DNA of 64,000 nucleotides from JABCYV01 sp963729325 (lineage in GTDB: Bacteria > Acidobacteriota > Terriglobia > Terriglobales > Acidobacteriaceae), in NCBI GenBank assembly GCA_963729325.1, contig CAVSNS010000049.1, positions 1-64,000 on the forward strand. The letters are read 5' to 3'. This document shows, in pieces, positions 47,865-56,555 of this stretch. A program made the translations under genes and the position numbers. The notes beneath the pieces were generated by a model. That model was not told where the DNA came from. It saw only the letters and a list, made by a program, of their open reading frames with translations, and searched no databases. The number at the start of each line of letters is the position of its first letter. Position 1 is the stretch's first letter.

Positions 47865-48626
47865 ATGAGCAGATCGCAATTGAAAGCAATGATCTGGGCC
47901 GCACTGCTGTGTTTGTTTTGCGCGCTGTGCATTGTCCCTGCGATAGCACAGGCCCAAGGCAGCTCGACGGACGACCAAACCGCTTCATCTACCAGCAAGA
48001 GTAAAAAGAAGAAGAAATCGAAGAAGGCTGCCTCCGCGGACGATCAATCCTCGGCAACGGGCGATACCGCAACTTCCGCTAAGAAGTCGACCAACAAGTC
48101 GACTGCGGCGACCGATACTTCCAGCTCGGCCAGCGCTGATACTTCGCCTGCGGCAGGCACAAAGAAATCCAGCCGCAAGAAGAAATCCGAGACTGCCGAT
48201 ACGGCCACCCCCTCCGCAACGCCGACGAGTGCCGCCAGCACCTCCGACGCGGCAACTGCCAAAAAGAGCCGGAGCAAGAAGTCCAGCTCGACGGAGGCTG
48301 CTGCCAGTGCCCCTGCAGCGACAGCCGCTCCCGCAACAAAATCCGCGCCGGCGGCGACCGCTCCGGAGTCCACGACCGCCCATCCGGCGAATGCCATGGC
48401 AAATAGCGTCACTCAGGCCAAGTCATCTTCAAAAATGGCGCCGTCAGGTTCTACTGCCTCAAGCTCGGAAATAGCGGCGGCAAGGTCGAGCGGCAAAGTC
48501 TGGGTCAACACCGATAGCGGGGTATATCACAAGGGTGGCCGCTGGTATGGCACGACGAAGAAGGGCAAGTTCATGTCTGAGGAAGAGGCTAAGGCAGCCG
48601 GCTACAAGGCTGCTGCAAGAGACTAA
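47865..48626 (+). CDS. Exported Ser/Ala/Lys-rich protein with a conserved C-terminal motif
   Basis: A 253-residue protein, ATG 47865 after AGGAGG. Signal peptide to about residue 28 (A-I-A-Q-A-Q). About 170 residues of low-complexity Ser/Ala/Thr/Lys follow. The last 45 residues are different: V-W-V-N-T-D-S-G-V-Y-H-K-G-G-R-W-Y-G-T-T-K-K-G-K-F-M-S-E-E-E-A. This resembles small metal- or nucleic-acid-associated C-terminal domains (Y-H-x-x-G-x-x-Y-Y-G-x-T-K-x-G), here without cysteines. Probably a surface or DNA/cell-wall binding protein; uncertain. Confidence 0.75.
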   Translation: MSRSQLKAMIWAALLCLFCALCIVPAIAQAQGSSTDDQTASSTSKSKKKKKSKKAASADDQSSATGDTATSAKKSTNKSTAATDTSSSASADTSPAAGTKKSSRKKKSETADTATPSATPTSAASTSDAATAKKSRSKKSSSTEAAASAPAATAAPATKSAPAATAPESTTAHPANAMANSVTQAKSSSKMAPSGSTASSSEIAAARSSGKVWVNTDSGVYHKGGRWYGTTKKGKFMSEEEAKAAGYKAAARD

Positions 48627-48645
48627 TTGCTTTTAAGGAGGATCC

Positions 48646-48970
48646 ATGGATAGGAAGAAGTCGATCTCGCGCCTTCTGATTGCACTCTTCGCTCTGGCGC
48701 TGGTAGTTAGCGTGAGCACAGCCAGGAGTGCAGCCCAAACCAAGTCCTCAAAACCAGCAGCTACGGCATCCGACAACGCGGACTTGCTCGACATCAACTC
48801 CGCCAGCAAGAGACCAACTTGAGGCTCTGCCTGGCATCGGTGCGGCCTACTCACAAAAGATCATTGATGGCCGTCCCTATGCGAAGAAGACGGACCTGGT
48901 GCGGAAGAAAATCATCCCCCAGGCCACTTACAGCAAGATCAAAGACAAGATCATCGCCAAGCAGAAGTAG
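48646..48970 (+). CDS. ComEA-like helix-hairpin-helix exported protein, frameshifted near 48813
   Basis: About 107 residues when corrected (span 3n+1 bases). ATG 48646 follows AAGGAGG. The signal peptide ends A-R-S-A-A before Gln-Thr-Lys. The mature part starts D-L-L-D-I-N-S-A-S-K, then the frame shifts (one extra base around 48810-48815) into D-Q-L-E-A-L-P-G-I-G-A-A-Y-S-Q-K-I-I-D-G-R-P-Y, the classic ComEA helix-hairpin-helix. Such proteins bind extracellular DNA, for example in natural uptake. It shares spacing and strand with the preceding exported protein. Confidence 0.8.
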
Positions 48971-49057
48971 TAAACATCATTTACGTGCTTGGTTGCGCCG
49001 TCCCGCCGGCGCTTCACAACCTTTAAGCTCGTGCTCGTATTTCTCGAGGAGGCTTTT

Positions 49058-49468
49058 ATGGGATTGCTCGACGATATCGCGAATAAAATGGCGGCCGACA
49101 GTGCAAACCCGCTTGCTTCACACCTGATGGAAATGATTCACAACCAGCCCGGCGGGCTCTCCGGGCTTTTGCAGAACTTTCATGATAAAGGCTTGGGCGA
49201 GTTGGTTACTTCCTGGGTTGGGACGGGACAAAACCTTCCCATTTCGGCCGACCAGATTCAGCACGCGCTGGGCAACGAACAGGTGCAACAACTTGCAGCG
49301 AAGCTCGGGATTCCGTCCGGAGTTGTGAGTTCGCAACTCGCGCAGTTGTTGCCGACGGTTGTCGACAAGCTGACACCCAGCGGCGAAGTGCCAAATCAAA
49401 GCAGCTTGCTCGAGACAGGAATGACCCTCCTGAAATCCCTGAGCAAAACCGCAACCGACGCAGCTTAG
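49058..49468 (+). CDS. YidB-family (DUF937) protein
   Basis: A 136-residue cytoplasmic protein, ATG 49058 after GAGGAGG. Conserved core P-I-S-A-D-Q-I-Q-H-A-L-G-N-E-Q-V-Q-Q-L-A, then L-A-Q-L-L-P-T-V-V-D-K-L-T-P-S-G, matching the YidB family. Function not established. An upstream frame to 48989 has no ribosome site. Confidence 0.85.
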   Translation: MGLLDDIANKMAADSANPLASHLMEMIHNQPGGLSGLLQNFHDKGLGELVTSWVGTGQNLPISADQIQHALGNEQVQQLAAKLGIPSGVVSSQLAQLLPTVVDKLTPSGEVPNQSSLLETGMTLLKSLSKTATDAA

Positions 49469-49602
49469 ACCCTCTTCGGGCAGAAATAACCTGGGTCAGC
49501 ACTATTTCCTTCACTTTGATTGCTTTCGCTCTTCGCAGTGGAGGATAATTTGGCAACGCTGGCTTTCGCGCTTCCAACCGCGTCAAGTTAGCAGTGTGTA
49601 CG

Positions 49603-50253
49603 GTGAATCTGCCCAACTCCATCACGTTCACCCGCATCCTCAGTATCCCGTTGTTCATCTGGATCCTTTCCACAAATCGGTTCCAGGGCTTGGGCGGTGA
49701 GAAAGAGTTGCTGGCTTCCGCCCTGTTCATCGCCGCCTCGATCACAGACGGCATCGATGGTTACCTGGCGCGCAAGCGCGGACAGATCACGACCATGGGC
49801 ATGCTGCTCGATCCGCTGGCCGACAAGCTGCTGATTGCCGCCGCTTTTGTCGCACTCGTCCAGTTCAATCCCAGTCTGGTTCCTGCCTGGATCGCCGTGG
49901 TCATTATCGGCCGCGAGTTTCTGGTCAGCGGACTGCGATCGATCGCAGCTTCAGAAGGCTTCACCATTGAGGCCAGCGATTTGGGCAAGTTTAAGATGCT
50001 GGTCCAGATTGTTTCCGTGGTAGCCGTGATCCTCGACCACCGCTGGAAGGAATGGCCCATTTTGGGCGGCTATTTTTTTCCCGTCCATGCCATTGCTTTG
50101 GCGGCGATTTGGTTCATGGTGGTACTGTCTCTGGTATCAGCCGGCGACTATTTTGCCGCTTTCTGGTCAAAGATTGACCGGCAGGTGGTGAAGCGTCGCC
50201 GCCGCGCATTCGTCCTCAGCCGGCGGAGGAAGAGGGATGTCGCCGCCACGTGA
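49603..50253 (+). CDS. pgsA: CDP-diacylglycerol-glycerol-3-phosphate 3-phosphatidyltransferase
   Basis: About 216 residues. Makes phosphatidylglycerophosphate from CDP-diacylglycerol. The CDP-alcohol phosphotransferase signature D-G-x2-A-R-x8-G-x3-D-x3-D is present in D-G-I-D-G-Y-L-A-R-K-R-G...L-D-P-L-A-D-K. Several membrane helices. Start tentative: GTG 49603 (N-L-P-N-S-I-T-F-T-R) or GTG 49594. Its 3' end overlaps the AMMECR1 gene by 17 bases. Confidence 0.9.
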   Translation: MNLPNSITFTRILSIPLFIWILSTNRFQGLGGEKELLASALFIAASITDGIDGYLARKRGQITTMGMLLDPLADKLLIAAAFVALVQFNPSLVPAWIAVVIIGREFLVSGLRSIAASEGFTIEASDLGKFKMLVQIVSVVAVILDHRWKEWPILGGYFFPVHAIALAAIWFMVVLSLVSAGDYFAAFWSKIDRQVVKRRRRAFVLSRRRKRDVAAT

Positions 50254-50860
50254 AAATCCGCCCCCCGATTTGCGACCAGGTTGCCATTCTGTTGCCGCCC
50301 CGCAGAACGAATTCTCTCCCGAAGAACGCGGCCTCCTATTAAAGCTAGCCCACGAGGCGATCGTCTCAGCTCTGGAACACCGCGAGATCTCTCTGGTTGC
50401 ACCTTGTCCCCACCTCGCCGAGCTGCGGGGCGCGTTCACGACGCTCTACTATCGCGGCGAATTGCGCGGTTGCGTGGGCTACGTTTTTCCAGTGTCTTCG
50501 TTATATCGCACGGTCGCGGAAACCGCGCGCGGAGCCGCCTTCGAGGACGGCCGCTTTTCGCCCGTGACACCGGACGAAGCGAGAGAACTCAAGGTTTCAC
50601 TTAGCATTCTTTCTCCCGTCACGCCGATCCGGCCGGAAGACGTGGAGATTGGACGGCACGGACTCCTGATCGCCCACGGTGGATATCGCGGCCTGCTGCT
50701 GCCGCAAGTGCCGATCGAGCACGGCTGGGACAGAATCACATTCCTCGAACAAACCTGCAAGAAGGCAGGCTTGCCGCCCGATGCCTGGCAGACAGGAGCA
50801 ACCATCGAAGCATTTACCGCGGAAGTGTTCGGAGATGGAGATCGAGAGATATTAAGGTGA
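50237..50860 (+). CDS. AMMECR1-domain protein (AmmeMemoRadiSam protein A family)
   Basis: A 207-residue cytoplasmic protein. Core motifs G-A-F-T-T-L-Y-Y-R-G-E-L-R-G-C-V-G-Y and F-E-D-G-R-F-S-P-V-T identify the AMMECR1 domain; the L-R-G-C-V-G box is strictly kept. In several bacteria the domain occurs with a Memo-like and a radical-SAM protein; neither is next to this gene. Biochemical role unknown. Confidence 0.9.
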   Translation: MSPPRENPPPDLRPGCHSVAAPQNEFSPEERGLLLKLAHEAIVSALEHREISLVAPCPHLAELRGAFTTLYYRGELRGCVGYVFPVSSLYRTVAETARGAAFEDGRFSPVTPDEARELKVSLSILSPVTPIRPEDVEIGRHGLLIAHGGYRGLLLPQVPIEHGWDRITFLEQTCKKAGLPPDAWQTGATIEAFTAEVFGDGDREILR

Positions 50861-51297
50861 TTGTGTCGCTCTGAGGTCAAGGCGCTGTCTGAGGTTCAGC
50901 CTAGCCCATTGGCGTGGGCCTATATGCAATCTCTGCCTTCGAAAATAGCATCACGTCGACCGGCGGAGGGAATGAGGTCTCGCATGGCACAAAAGTACCA
51001 TTGGCTTCCCCGACGCTGTGTTATATGTTGCAAGTAACTGGAGTAGGTTATGGTGCTGGCAGTTCTAATTTTTGTTTTGCTGATTTTGGGTTCGCAGATT
51101 CCCGGTAATCCTCACATTATTCTTCGCTAAGCAGCCCGCCTGAGACGACATCAAACAGACGCGTGCAGTTTGACCAGCAAGACCAGCCGATGAGCAGCCA
51201 TCGTTGCCAGTGGTGAAGACTTGAAGCCCGCGGTTCTCACGTGGTCTTTAGTTCATGCCGAGAGATGCGAGAGTGTAGAGTTCAAGCCTTGGCAAAA
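50861..51297. other. Intergenic region, nothing clear
   Basis: 437 bases. A 64-codon plus-strand frame (50914-51108) has no ribosome site or protein-like features. No repeat family member seen. Confidence 0.35.
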
Positions 51298-51323
51298 AAC
51301 CGGGGAGGTTATACTCCCCGGTT
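51298..51323 (-). terminator. Rho-independent terminator of the gene 51352-52311
   Basis: AACCGGGGAG (51298-51307) pairs fully with 51314-51323 around a 6-base loop. On the minus strand it is followed by six T (six A at 51294-51299). Confidence 0.9.
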
Positions 51324-51351
51324 CGGGACTGCTGCTTAGTCTTGAGGAAAT

Positions 51352-52311
51352 CTACTGAGCGTCCATCTCCACGTCATCGCCCACGTGCAGGTCTTCCATG
51401 GCGAACACGACCATGCCGGTGGCTGTCGTGGCTGTGGTATTGAGGATCACGATTTCGCCGACCGCCCGTCGAGGCAGATCGGCCACGTGGATCGCAGGTC
51501 CGTTAGTCTTTGTGAGCAGCTTAGGTTCGAAGGAGGGCATCTTCTTCTGCGTATCTTCGTTGGTCGAGGCTTTGAAGGAAAGCGAATCCACCGGATCGCG
51601 TAGATCAGCCTCGTAGGAGCGGACTGCGCGAAAATAATCTCCCACCTTGATGCCCTGATTGGCGCCGACATTCATGTAAACCTTCGAGCCCGTTCCCAGT
51701 TCGGAGTCGAAATCCTTGGCCAACACGATGCGACCGCTGAGTTTGCCGCTGGCCGGGGCGAAGCGGTCAAAGCGAATTTGAGGGTGAAACGACACTGCCG
51801 GCTTCTCGGCAAACGGAATCGCAATATCGCCCGGGGCGATAGGATCGCAACTGAATTCGACCTGGGCAACCGCCGTTTTGCTTCGGGTATCCACGATGCG
51901 GACGCGCCCCAGTTCAGCATAGGCCTGCCCAGTAGCCTTGAGCATGGAGTGCTGGCCGGCGAATAATTCGTAGCGGTTAGGATCGCGCAGCTCCCGAATA
52001 ATCTCGTACTGCTGGCCGGTCTGGTAGCCATTGCCCTTCAGATAAACGACTTCGCCGTTGACAAACTTGGTAGTGTTGGGAGTTTGCAAACCACCGACCA
52101 CGAAATTGGAGTCGGGAAGAAGCTGCTTGCTGACGAAGCCGGCGCAGTAGAGATCCGCAGTCGTAGGGGTTTGCACCCGCTCATAGGGGAAGGTCACGGA
52201 AGTGGCCAGAGTGCCTTGCGGCGTATCTTGGTTCGCCGAGGTCGAGTCGGCTTGCTGTGCAGCCGCGCTAACCGCTACGCATAGCAACAGCAACAGTCCT
52301 ATTTTCTTCAT
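51352..52311 (-). CDS. Exported protein with FlgT/LysM-linker-like beta domains
   Basis: A 319-residue protein with a signal peptide (1 to about 20, A-A-A-Q-Q) and an AGGTAAC-type site. Two beta-rich parts: the first contains V-V-Y-L-K-G-N-G-Y-Q-T-G-Q-Q-Y-E-I-I-R. The second contains V-Y-M-N-V-G-A-N-Q-G-I-K-V-G-D-Y-F-R-A-V-R and V-G-E-I-V-I-L-N-T-T-A-T-T-A-T-G-M-V-V-F. The N-x-G-x-x-x-G-V-K-V-G-D pattern resembles the FlgT C-terminal domain and related cell-envelope proteins. Function not established. Terminator at 51298-51323. Confidence 0.7.
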   Translation of the reverse strand: MKKIGLLLLLCVAVSAAAQQADSTSANQDTPQGTLATSVTFPYERVQTPTTADLYCAGFVSKQLLPDSNFVVGGLQTPNTTKFVNGEVVYLKGNGYQTGQQYEIIRELRDPNRYELFAGQHSMLKATGQAYAELGRVRIVDTRSKTAVAQVEFSCDPIAPGDIAIPFAEKPAVSFHPQIRFDRFAPASGKLSGRIVLAKDFDSELGTGSKVYMNVGANQGIKVGDYFRAVRSYEADLRDPVDSLSFKASTNEDTQKKMPSFEPKLLTKTNGPAIHVADLPRRAVGEIVILNTTATTATGMVVFAMEDLHVGDDVEMDAQ

Positions 52312-52480
52312 GTTACCTCCAGAGTCAGAGCCGAGGTCGACCCGGCGTCCCCGCTAAATGCAGCAAATAAAGGGCTTTCAGTCGGACAGTAACAAGCGGG
52401 GTAATTCCGGTCAAGGTTACGGCGGTGTCATGCAAGGTACGTTAAAAAGTTTTTGAGCCTGCGCGATTGATAATCCGTTG

Positions 52481-52509
52481 TTGCATCTGCAATTACGCGC
52501 CTGTAATAT
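52481..52509 (+). promoter_or_regulatory. Possible promoter of aroDE
   Basis: TTGCAT (52481-52486), a 17-base spacer, TAATAT (52504-52509). The ATG at 52531 has no ribosome binding site; the leader would be about 15 bases. Confidence 0.5.
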
Positions 52510-52530
52510 TCGCGCCAACTCTCAACATTA

Positions 52531-54096
52531 ATGACGGCTGCTCCTAACAGTTATATCTCGCGACATTTGCCGCTCCGGCTGCCACGGGTGTGCGTGGCCG
52601 TCACCGGCTCGGATCCGGTTGAACTGATCGAGAAGGCGGAGGGCCTGATTCGGGATAACACCTTCCTGGAGTTCAGATTAGACTACCTCTCGCGACCCGC
52701 CCTAGCGCTGCCAAAAATCAAGCGCTTCACCGAATACCATCCCCAGGTCGTGGCGATCGCTACCTGTCGGCGAAAAGCGAGCGGGGGCAGGTTTCGGGGT
52801 TCGATGGCGTCCCAGCTCGACCTGCTTGGGAAAGCGGCGGTGGCAGGCTGCCACCTCGTCGATATCGAGCTGCAAACCGCCGCCAAGTGCAAGCCCGAGC
52901 AACTGCAACGCCTGCGGAATCGAGCCGCGCTTATCCTCTCCTATCACGACTTTCGTGGAACAAAGCGTCTGGAAGAAACGTTGGACAAAATGGTCGCCAT
53001 CTCCGCCGACTATTACAAAATCGTGAGCACGGCAACCACTCTTTACGACAACGTGACCATGATGAAGTTTCTGGAGAAGCGCAGCGACAAGCACTCTCTG
53101 ATCGGCTTGTGCATGGGCGAACAGGGGATCATCAGCCGTGTGCTAGGAGTGCGCGCCGGCAGCGTCTTTACCTTTGCGTCGGTCAGCCCAGATGAGAAAA
53201 CTGCGCCCGGCCAGGTCACCGCTCAGGACCTGCGCAACACATATCGCATCGAGCAGGTCGACGCTGCCACGCGGGTATACGGGGTTGCCGGAGATCCGGT
53301 CGTGCACTCCCTTTCCCCGGCCATCATGAATACAGCGCTGCGCCGCGAGAATGTGAACGGCGTTTATCTCGCCCTGCACGCCAAGGCGCTGAAAGATCTG
53401 CTGGCCTGCGTCCGCGATATCCCCATTCACGGGCTCTCGATCACCATGCCTTACAAGGAAGCGATCCTCAAGCATCTGGACAACACCGACTCCCACACAA
53501 CCAAGATTGGCGCCTGCAACACGGTTGTGCGGGCTCAGGATGGCAAGCTCTACGGGTTCAATACCGACGCCGCCGGAGTAGTCCGTCCCCTCGAGCAGCG
53601 GATCACGCTGGAGAAGGCCAAGATACTGGTGCTCGGCGCGGGCGGTGCGGCTCGGGCAGCGGTTTTCGGCCTCAAAGAGCGAGGCGCCGAAGTCTACATT
53701 CTGAATCGCAGCGCGGGGTCGGCGAAGAAACTCGCCCACCGGGCTCACGCCCGCGTTATCAAGCGGGCTGATCTGAAAAGGCTCGCGTTTGACGTGATCA
53801 TTAACGCTACCCCCGTGGGGATGGGGAACACTCGCGAGTCTCCGCTAAACGAAAACGAAATCAAAGCCCGCTACGTTTTCGACATGATCTACGACCCGCC
53901 AGAAACCCGTCTCATGAAACTGGCCAAGGCCCAGGGCGCGCAGGTCATCCCCGGGATCGAGATGTTCGTCCATCAAGCCGCGCGCCAGTTCGAGATCTGG
54001 ACCGGCAAACCTGCACCTTGGGATGACATGCTGCGCGTGGTCACCATCGCCTTGCAGGAGCGAGCAGCGCCAAACGCGGCCAAGAGCGTCTCTTAA
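52531..54096 (+). CDS. aroDE: Bifunctional 3-dehydroquinate dehydratase (type I) / shikimate dehydrogenase
   Basis: A 521-residue fusion for steps 3 and 4 of the shikimate pathway. Residues about 15-230 are the type I dehydratase: E-F-R-L-D-Y-L, His139 in L-S-Y-H-D-F and Schiff-base Lys163 in Y-Y-K-I-V-S. Residues about 248-505 are shikimate dehydrogenase: G-V-A-G-D-P-V-V-H-S-L-S-P, Lys309 in T-M-P-Y-K-E-A, N-T-D-A-A-G and the NADP site L-G-A-G-G-A-A-R-A. The same fusion is known in plants and Chlamydia, and also in Acidobacteria (from memory). No other aro genes are adjacent. Confidence 0.95.
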   Translation: MTAAPNSYISRHLPLRLPRVCVAVTGSDPVELIEKAEGLIRDNTFLEFRLDYLSRPALALPKIKRFTEYHPQVVAIATCRRKASGGRFRGSMASQLDLLGKAAVAGCHLVDIELQTAAKCKPEQLQRLRNRAALILSYHDFRGTKRLEETLDKMVAISADYYKIVSTATTLYDNVTMMKFLEKRSDKHSLIGLCMGEQGIISRVLGVRAGSVFTFASVSPDEKTAPGQVTAQDLRNTYRIEQVDAATRVYGVAGDPVVHSLSPAIMNTALRRENVNGVYLALHAKALKDLLACVRDIPIHGLSITMPYKEAILKHLDNTDSHTTKIGACNTVVRAQDGKLYGFNTDAAGVVRPLEQRITLEKAKILVLGAGGAARAAVFGLKERGAEVYILNRSAGSAKKLAHRAHARVIKRADLKRLAFDVIINATPVGMGNTRESPLNENEIKARYVFDMIYDPPETRLMKLAKAQGAQVIPGIEMFVHQAARQFEIWTGKPAPWDDMLRVVTIALQERAAPNAAKSVS

Positions 54097-54229
54097 TAAC
54101 GATTCTGACAGGGGAACTCAAGGCGATCCCTTGCAAGCGGGGACACTGATTCGCGTTAGTGACCGATGGTCACAGTTGTGTTTCCTTTCAGATTCTTTCG
54201 CCCTGCCGATGCCCGGTGCAACGAAAAGG

Positions 54230-54259
54230 TTGCAATTTCCATTCATCTGGCGTTAATAT
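54230..54259 (+). promoter_or_regulatory. Possible promoter of the GvpL/GvpF gene
   Basis: TTGCAA (54230-54235), an 18-base spacer, TAATAT (54254-54259), about 140 bases before the gene. The 303-base gap from aroDE shows nothing else clear. Confidence 0.4.
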
Positions 54260-54399
54260 GAACTTGTGGACGAGATAGCAAATGTCCACTCTAGTCGCTG
54301 TACCGCCCTTTCTTCCAAAAGGTTCAAGAGCCGTAGCCAACTGTCATGCATGTTTGAGGTGAAACACTCTCGCCTCGCACCAGGTTCGGAGAGAACTAT

Positions 54400-55146
54400 A
54401 TGGCGTGGTACGCTTATTGCCTTACTGAGCAACAAACCCTAAACAATGGCACACGCACCCGTAGGCCTTTTCTCTTGGAGGGGATCCAAGGGGTGAATGG
54501 CGCCGCCGTCCTAAGCTATCCCAGCGGTGATTTTTCCGTGGTGGTTAGCGAATACGAACGCAATCAAGACAAGCTCGAAGAGAAGCATGTGCTGGAGCAT
54601 GCGCGGGTGGTCAGCGTCTGCTTCCGCACTGGCACGGTATTGCCATTTCGCTTTGGGACGATTTTCGACACTGAGGACGCGCTGCGCCAAGCAGTGCGCG
54701 CCAATCGCCGGGCGTTCGGACAGAGCGTGGCCAAACTGCGCGGCAAGGCGGAGATGCACCTGAAAGTGTTGGTCCGGAGCGGAACGTTGCGCGAGGCGAT
54801 GGCGGAAGTGGTTTTGCCCGACACGGTCGGCGGCGAGTACCTGGTCAAGCTACGGGAAAAAGCCTCGAAAGACCGTGAGCGCCAGACCAAGGCCCGCGCC
54901 CTCTCGGTCCAGGTGCACAAGCTGTTTAATCCCCTGGAGGAAGAGATCAGTTGTAAGCGGGTGAGCTCGGACGGAATGCTGATCGACATCGCCCATCTGA
55001 TCGATTCCAAGTCGGTGGAGAAGTATCAGAACCGTTATAGCAGCGCCGCTAAGCAGTTGAAGAATTGCGAACTGCTAATCAGCGGTCCATGGCCGCCTTA
55101 CCATTTTTTGCCGGGAAAGCTGCGCACCGTGGCTGGCAACTCCTAG
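54400..55146 (+). CDS. Orphan GvpL/GvpF-family gas vesicle protein
   Basis: A 248-residue protein. Family marks: the start M-A-W-Y-A-Y-C-L, V-V-S-E-Y, H-A-R-V-V, T-V-L-P-F-R-F-G-T-I-F, M-H-L-K-V-L-V, G-G-E-Y-L-V-K-L-R-E-K and the C-terminal I-S-G-P-W-P-P-Y-H-F. GvpF/GvpL bind GvpA and are needed for gas vesicle assembly. No gvpA or other gvp gene is in the window, so this copy either works with genes elsewhere or has a different role. No strong ribosome site (GGAGAG lies 10 bases before the ATG). Confidence 0.85.
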   Translation: MAWYAYCLTEQQTLNNGTRTRRPFLLEGIQGVNGAAVLSYPSGDFSVVVSEYERNQDKLEEKHVLEHARVVSVCFRTGTVLPFRFGTIFDTEDALRQAVRANRRAFGQSVAKLRGKAEMHLKVLVRSGTLREAMAEVVLPDTVGGEYLVKLREKASKDRERQTKARALSVQVHKLFNPLEEEISCKRVSSDGMLIDIAHLIDSKSVEKYQNRYSSAAKQLKNCELLISGPWPPYHFLPGKLRTVAGNS

Positions 55147-55154
55147 ATGCGGGC

Positions 55155-55301
55155 TTAAGCTTCGACCAGGCGGGGTCGTAACCGTTCCATTCGCTCCTTC
55201 ACGCCGAAGTATTGTCGTGCAGTGAATGTGCAGGATTGTGCATTCTTCCTACCTTCCCATAGCCGGGTGAAGGTGTCCGCCAACCATATGAATTCAGCCA
55301 T
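55155..55301 (-). CDS. Doubtful 48-codon ORF converging on the GvpL/F gene
   Basis: Reads M-A-E-F-I-W-L-A-D-T-F-T-R-L-W-E-G to R-P-R-L-V-E-A. The composition is protein-like (Y-F-G-V-K-E-R-M-E-R-L-R) but there is no ribosome site. May be a fragment of a larger lost gene at the edge of the debris zone. Confidence 0.25.
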   Translation of the reverse strand: MAEFIWLADTFTRLWEGRKNAQSCTFTARQYFGVKERMERLRPRLVEA

Positions 55302-55682
55302 AAGACCCATATCTTGCTTTCATTTGGCTCAGACCAGCCGGAACAAATAGAGGGGCACCGTCTTTTGGCCGCGCAAGTGCACTTTAAGCCTGCAAGAAAA
55401 AGAGGCTTTACAAGCCAATGATCTTCACCCTCTTCACATTGTTTTTGACATTTCTCTTTGAGCCGTTCCGCGTGCGGAGCGGTGCCTTGCGTCGCCTTTC
55501 CTGACTTAGCCCGCCAAAACCCTGCCTCTTTTGAATCGTGGCCCCAGAAATGGGGCCGCTTTTTTGAGTGTAAGGGGGAACCCACCCCGGACCACGGGCG
55601 GAAAACCAAGGCACTTCCTGGAGCGCCTGGTTCCACAGGGCCGGAAACACAAGCCTTTGCCGAAAACCTCTGAGGCTGAAGT

Positions 55683-55759
55683 ACTCCCCGTTCAGCCGAG
55701 GCCAACCGAACTTCATCGCCTCGCCAGCAACGATGCGGCCGATGGGAGTTCCGCTGAAC
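55683..55759 (-). pseudogene. Fragment of an SRPBCC (AHSA1-like) gene
   Basis: On the minus strand this stretch reads S-G-T-P-I-G-R-I-V-A-G-E-A-M-K-F-G-W-P-R-L-N. It closely matches the C-terminal part of the SRPBCC protein at 61423-62009 (S-G-T-P-I-G-R-I-V-G-P-E-A-M-K-F-G). The rest of the domain is missing. Confidence 0.7.
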
Positions 55760-55767
55760 TCCCGTGC

Positions 55768-55869
55768 CGACGAGGAAAGCGCGACCGCGCCATGGTTGCC
55801 ATGCTTCTCGGGTGCGGTCTTCGGCGGTCCGAACTCTTGTCCGTGACTGTGAAGATAATCCAGCAGCGT
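55768..55869 (+). pseudogene. Fragment of a tyrosine recombinase/integrase gene
   Basis: The plus frame encodes G-K-R-D-R-A-M-V-A-M-L-L-G-C-G-L-R-R-S-E-L then V-K-I-I-Q-Q-R. This is the box I region of phage-type integrases with the catalytic arginine in G-L-R-R-S-E-L. Nothing of the remaining domain follows. Confidence 0.7.
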
Positions 55870-55928
55870 CAAGCACCACTGTCAGGTAGTCCCGCAAAGA
55901 GGATTAGTGAGAAAAAGCTGCAGTTGCA

Positions 55929-56366
55929 TCACTTTTTACTTTTATGTACTTTCGCTCGAGTACCCGCAGGCGCTTTCCTCTTCAATTTGATCTGATTGTA
56001 ATCAACGGCGGCACGGACGAGATTTTTTAGAGCACGCTCATTAATGTTATCGCCCTCGAACAAATCGATCGCTCGCCACGCGTTGCCTCCGAGGCCCGCG
56101 TTGAAGAGCTTGTCAGGATCTGGGAGGTTCGCCCCGTGGGAAAAAGTAATCTTTACTTTATCTTTGTGGGCGTTGCCGACCGCGATCATTCCGTCGTGAG
56201 ACCACACTGGGCTTCCCATCCACTTCCATTCCTCGATGATCTCCCGGTCGGCCTCAAGGATGCTCTTGCGGATGCTGGCGAGCGTTTTGCCACGCCAGTC
56301 TGTGAGTTCTGCGATCAGCTCGTCGATTAATGTAGAGGCAGATTCCACCGGGACGGGCCTTTTCAT
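55929..56366 (-). CDS. DUF1801-family protein
   Basis: A 145-residue cytoplasmic protein. The start chosen is ATG 56366 with GGAGG five bases upstream. Pattern I-D-E-L-I-A-E-L-T-D-W-R-G-K-T-L-A-S-I-R, E-W-K-W-M-G-S-P-V-W-S-H-D-G-M-I and K-V-K-I-T-F-S-H-G-A fits the YdhG-like DUF1801 fold. Lysine-rich C-terminus. Function not known. Confidence 0.85.
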   Translation of the reverse strand: MKRPVPVESASTLIDELIAELTDWRGKTLASIRKSILEADREIIEEWKWMGSPVWSHDGMIAVGNAHKDKVKITFSHGANLPDPDKLFNAGLGGNAWRAIDLFEGDNINERALKNLVRAAVDYNQIKLKRKAPAGTRAKVHKSKK

Positions 56367-56555
56367 GTGCACCTCCAACTCTCGCATCTAAATTTAGCTG
56401 CGCTCAGCGTAACCTGCAACCTCCGCAGTGGAAGCCTCTTCTGGTTTGATAGCAGCTCGGAAAGATGTGGCAACCCGTCCTGCCTTTCATTTCCTTCGAC
56501 AAATTGAACGCGGCACTTCTTCCGAAATTCCTGTTCATCAGTTATGGTGTGCGCT

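Noticed and set aside
50914..51108. 64-codon plus-strand ORF
   Set aside because: No ribosome site, low-complexity composition, no recognised motif.
55199..55897. 232-codon minus-strand open frame
   Set aside because: It runs through debris of other genes in a different frame; composition is not protein-like.
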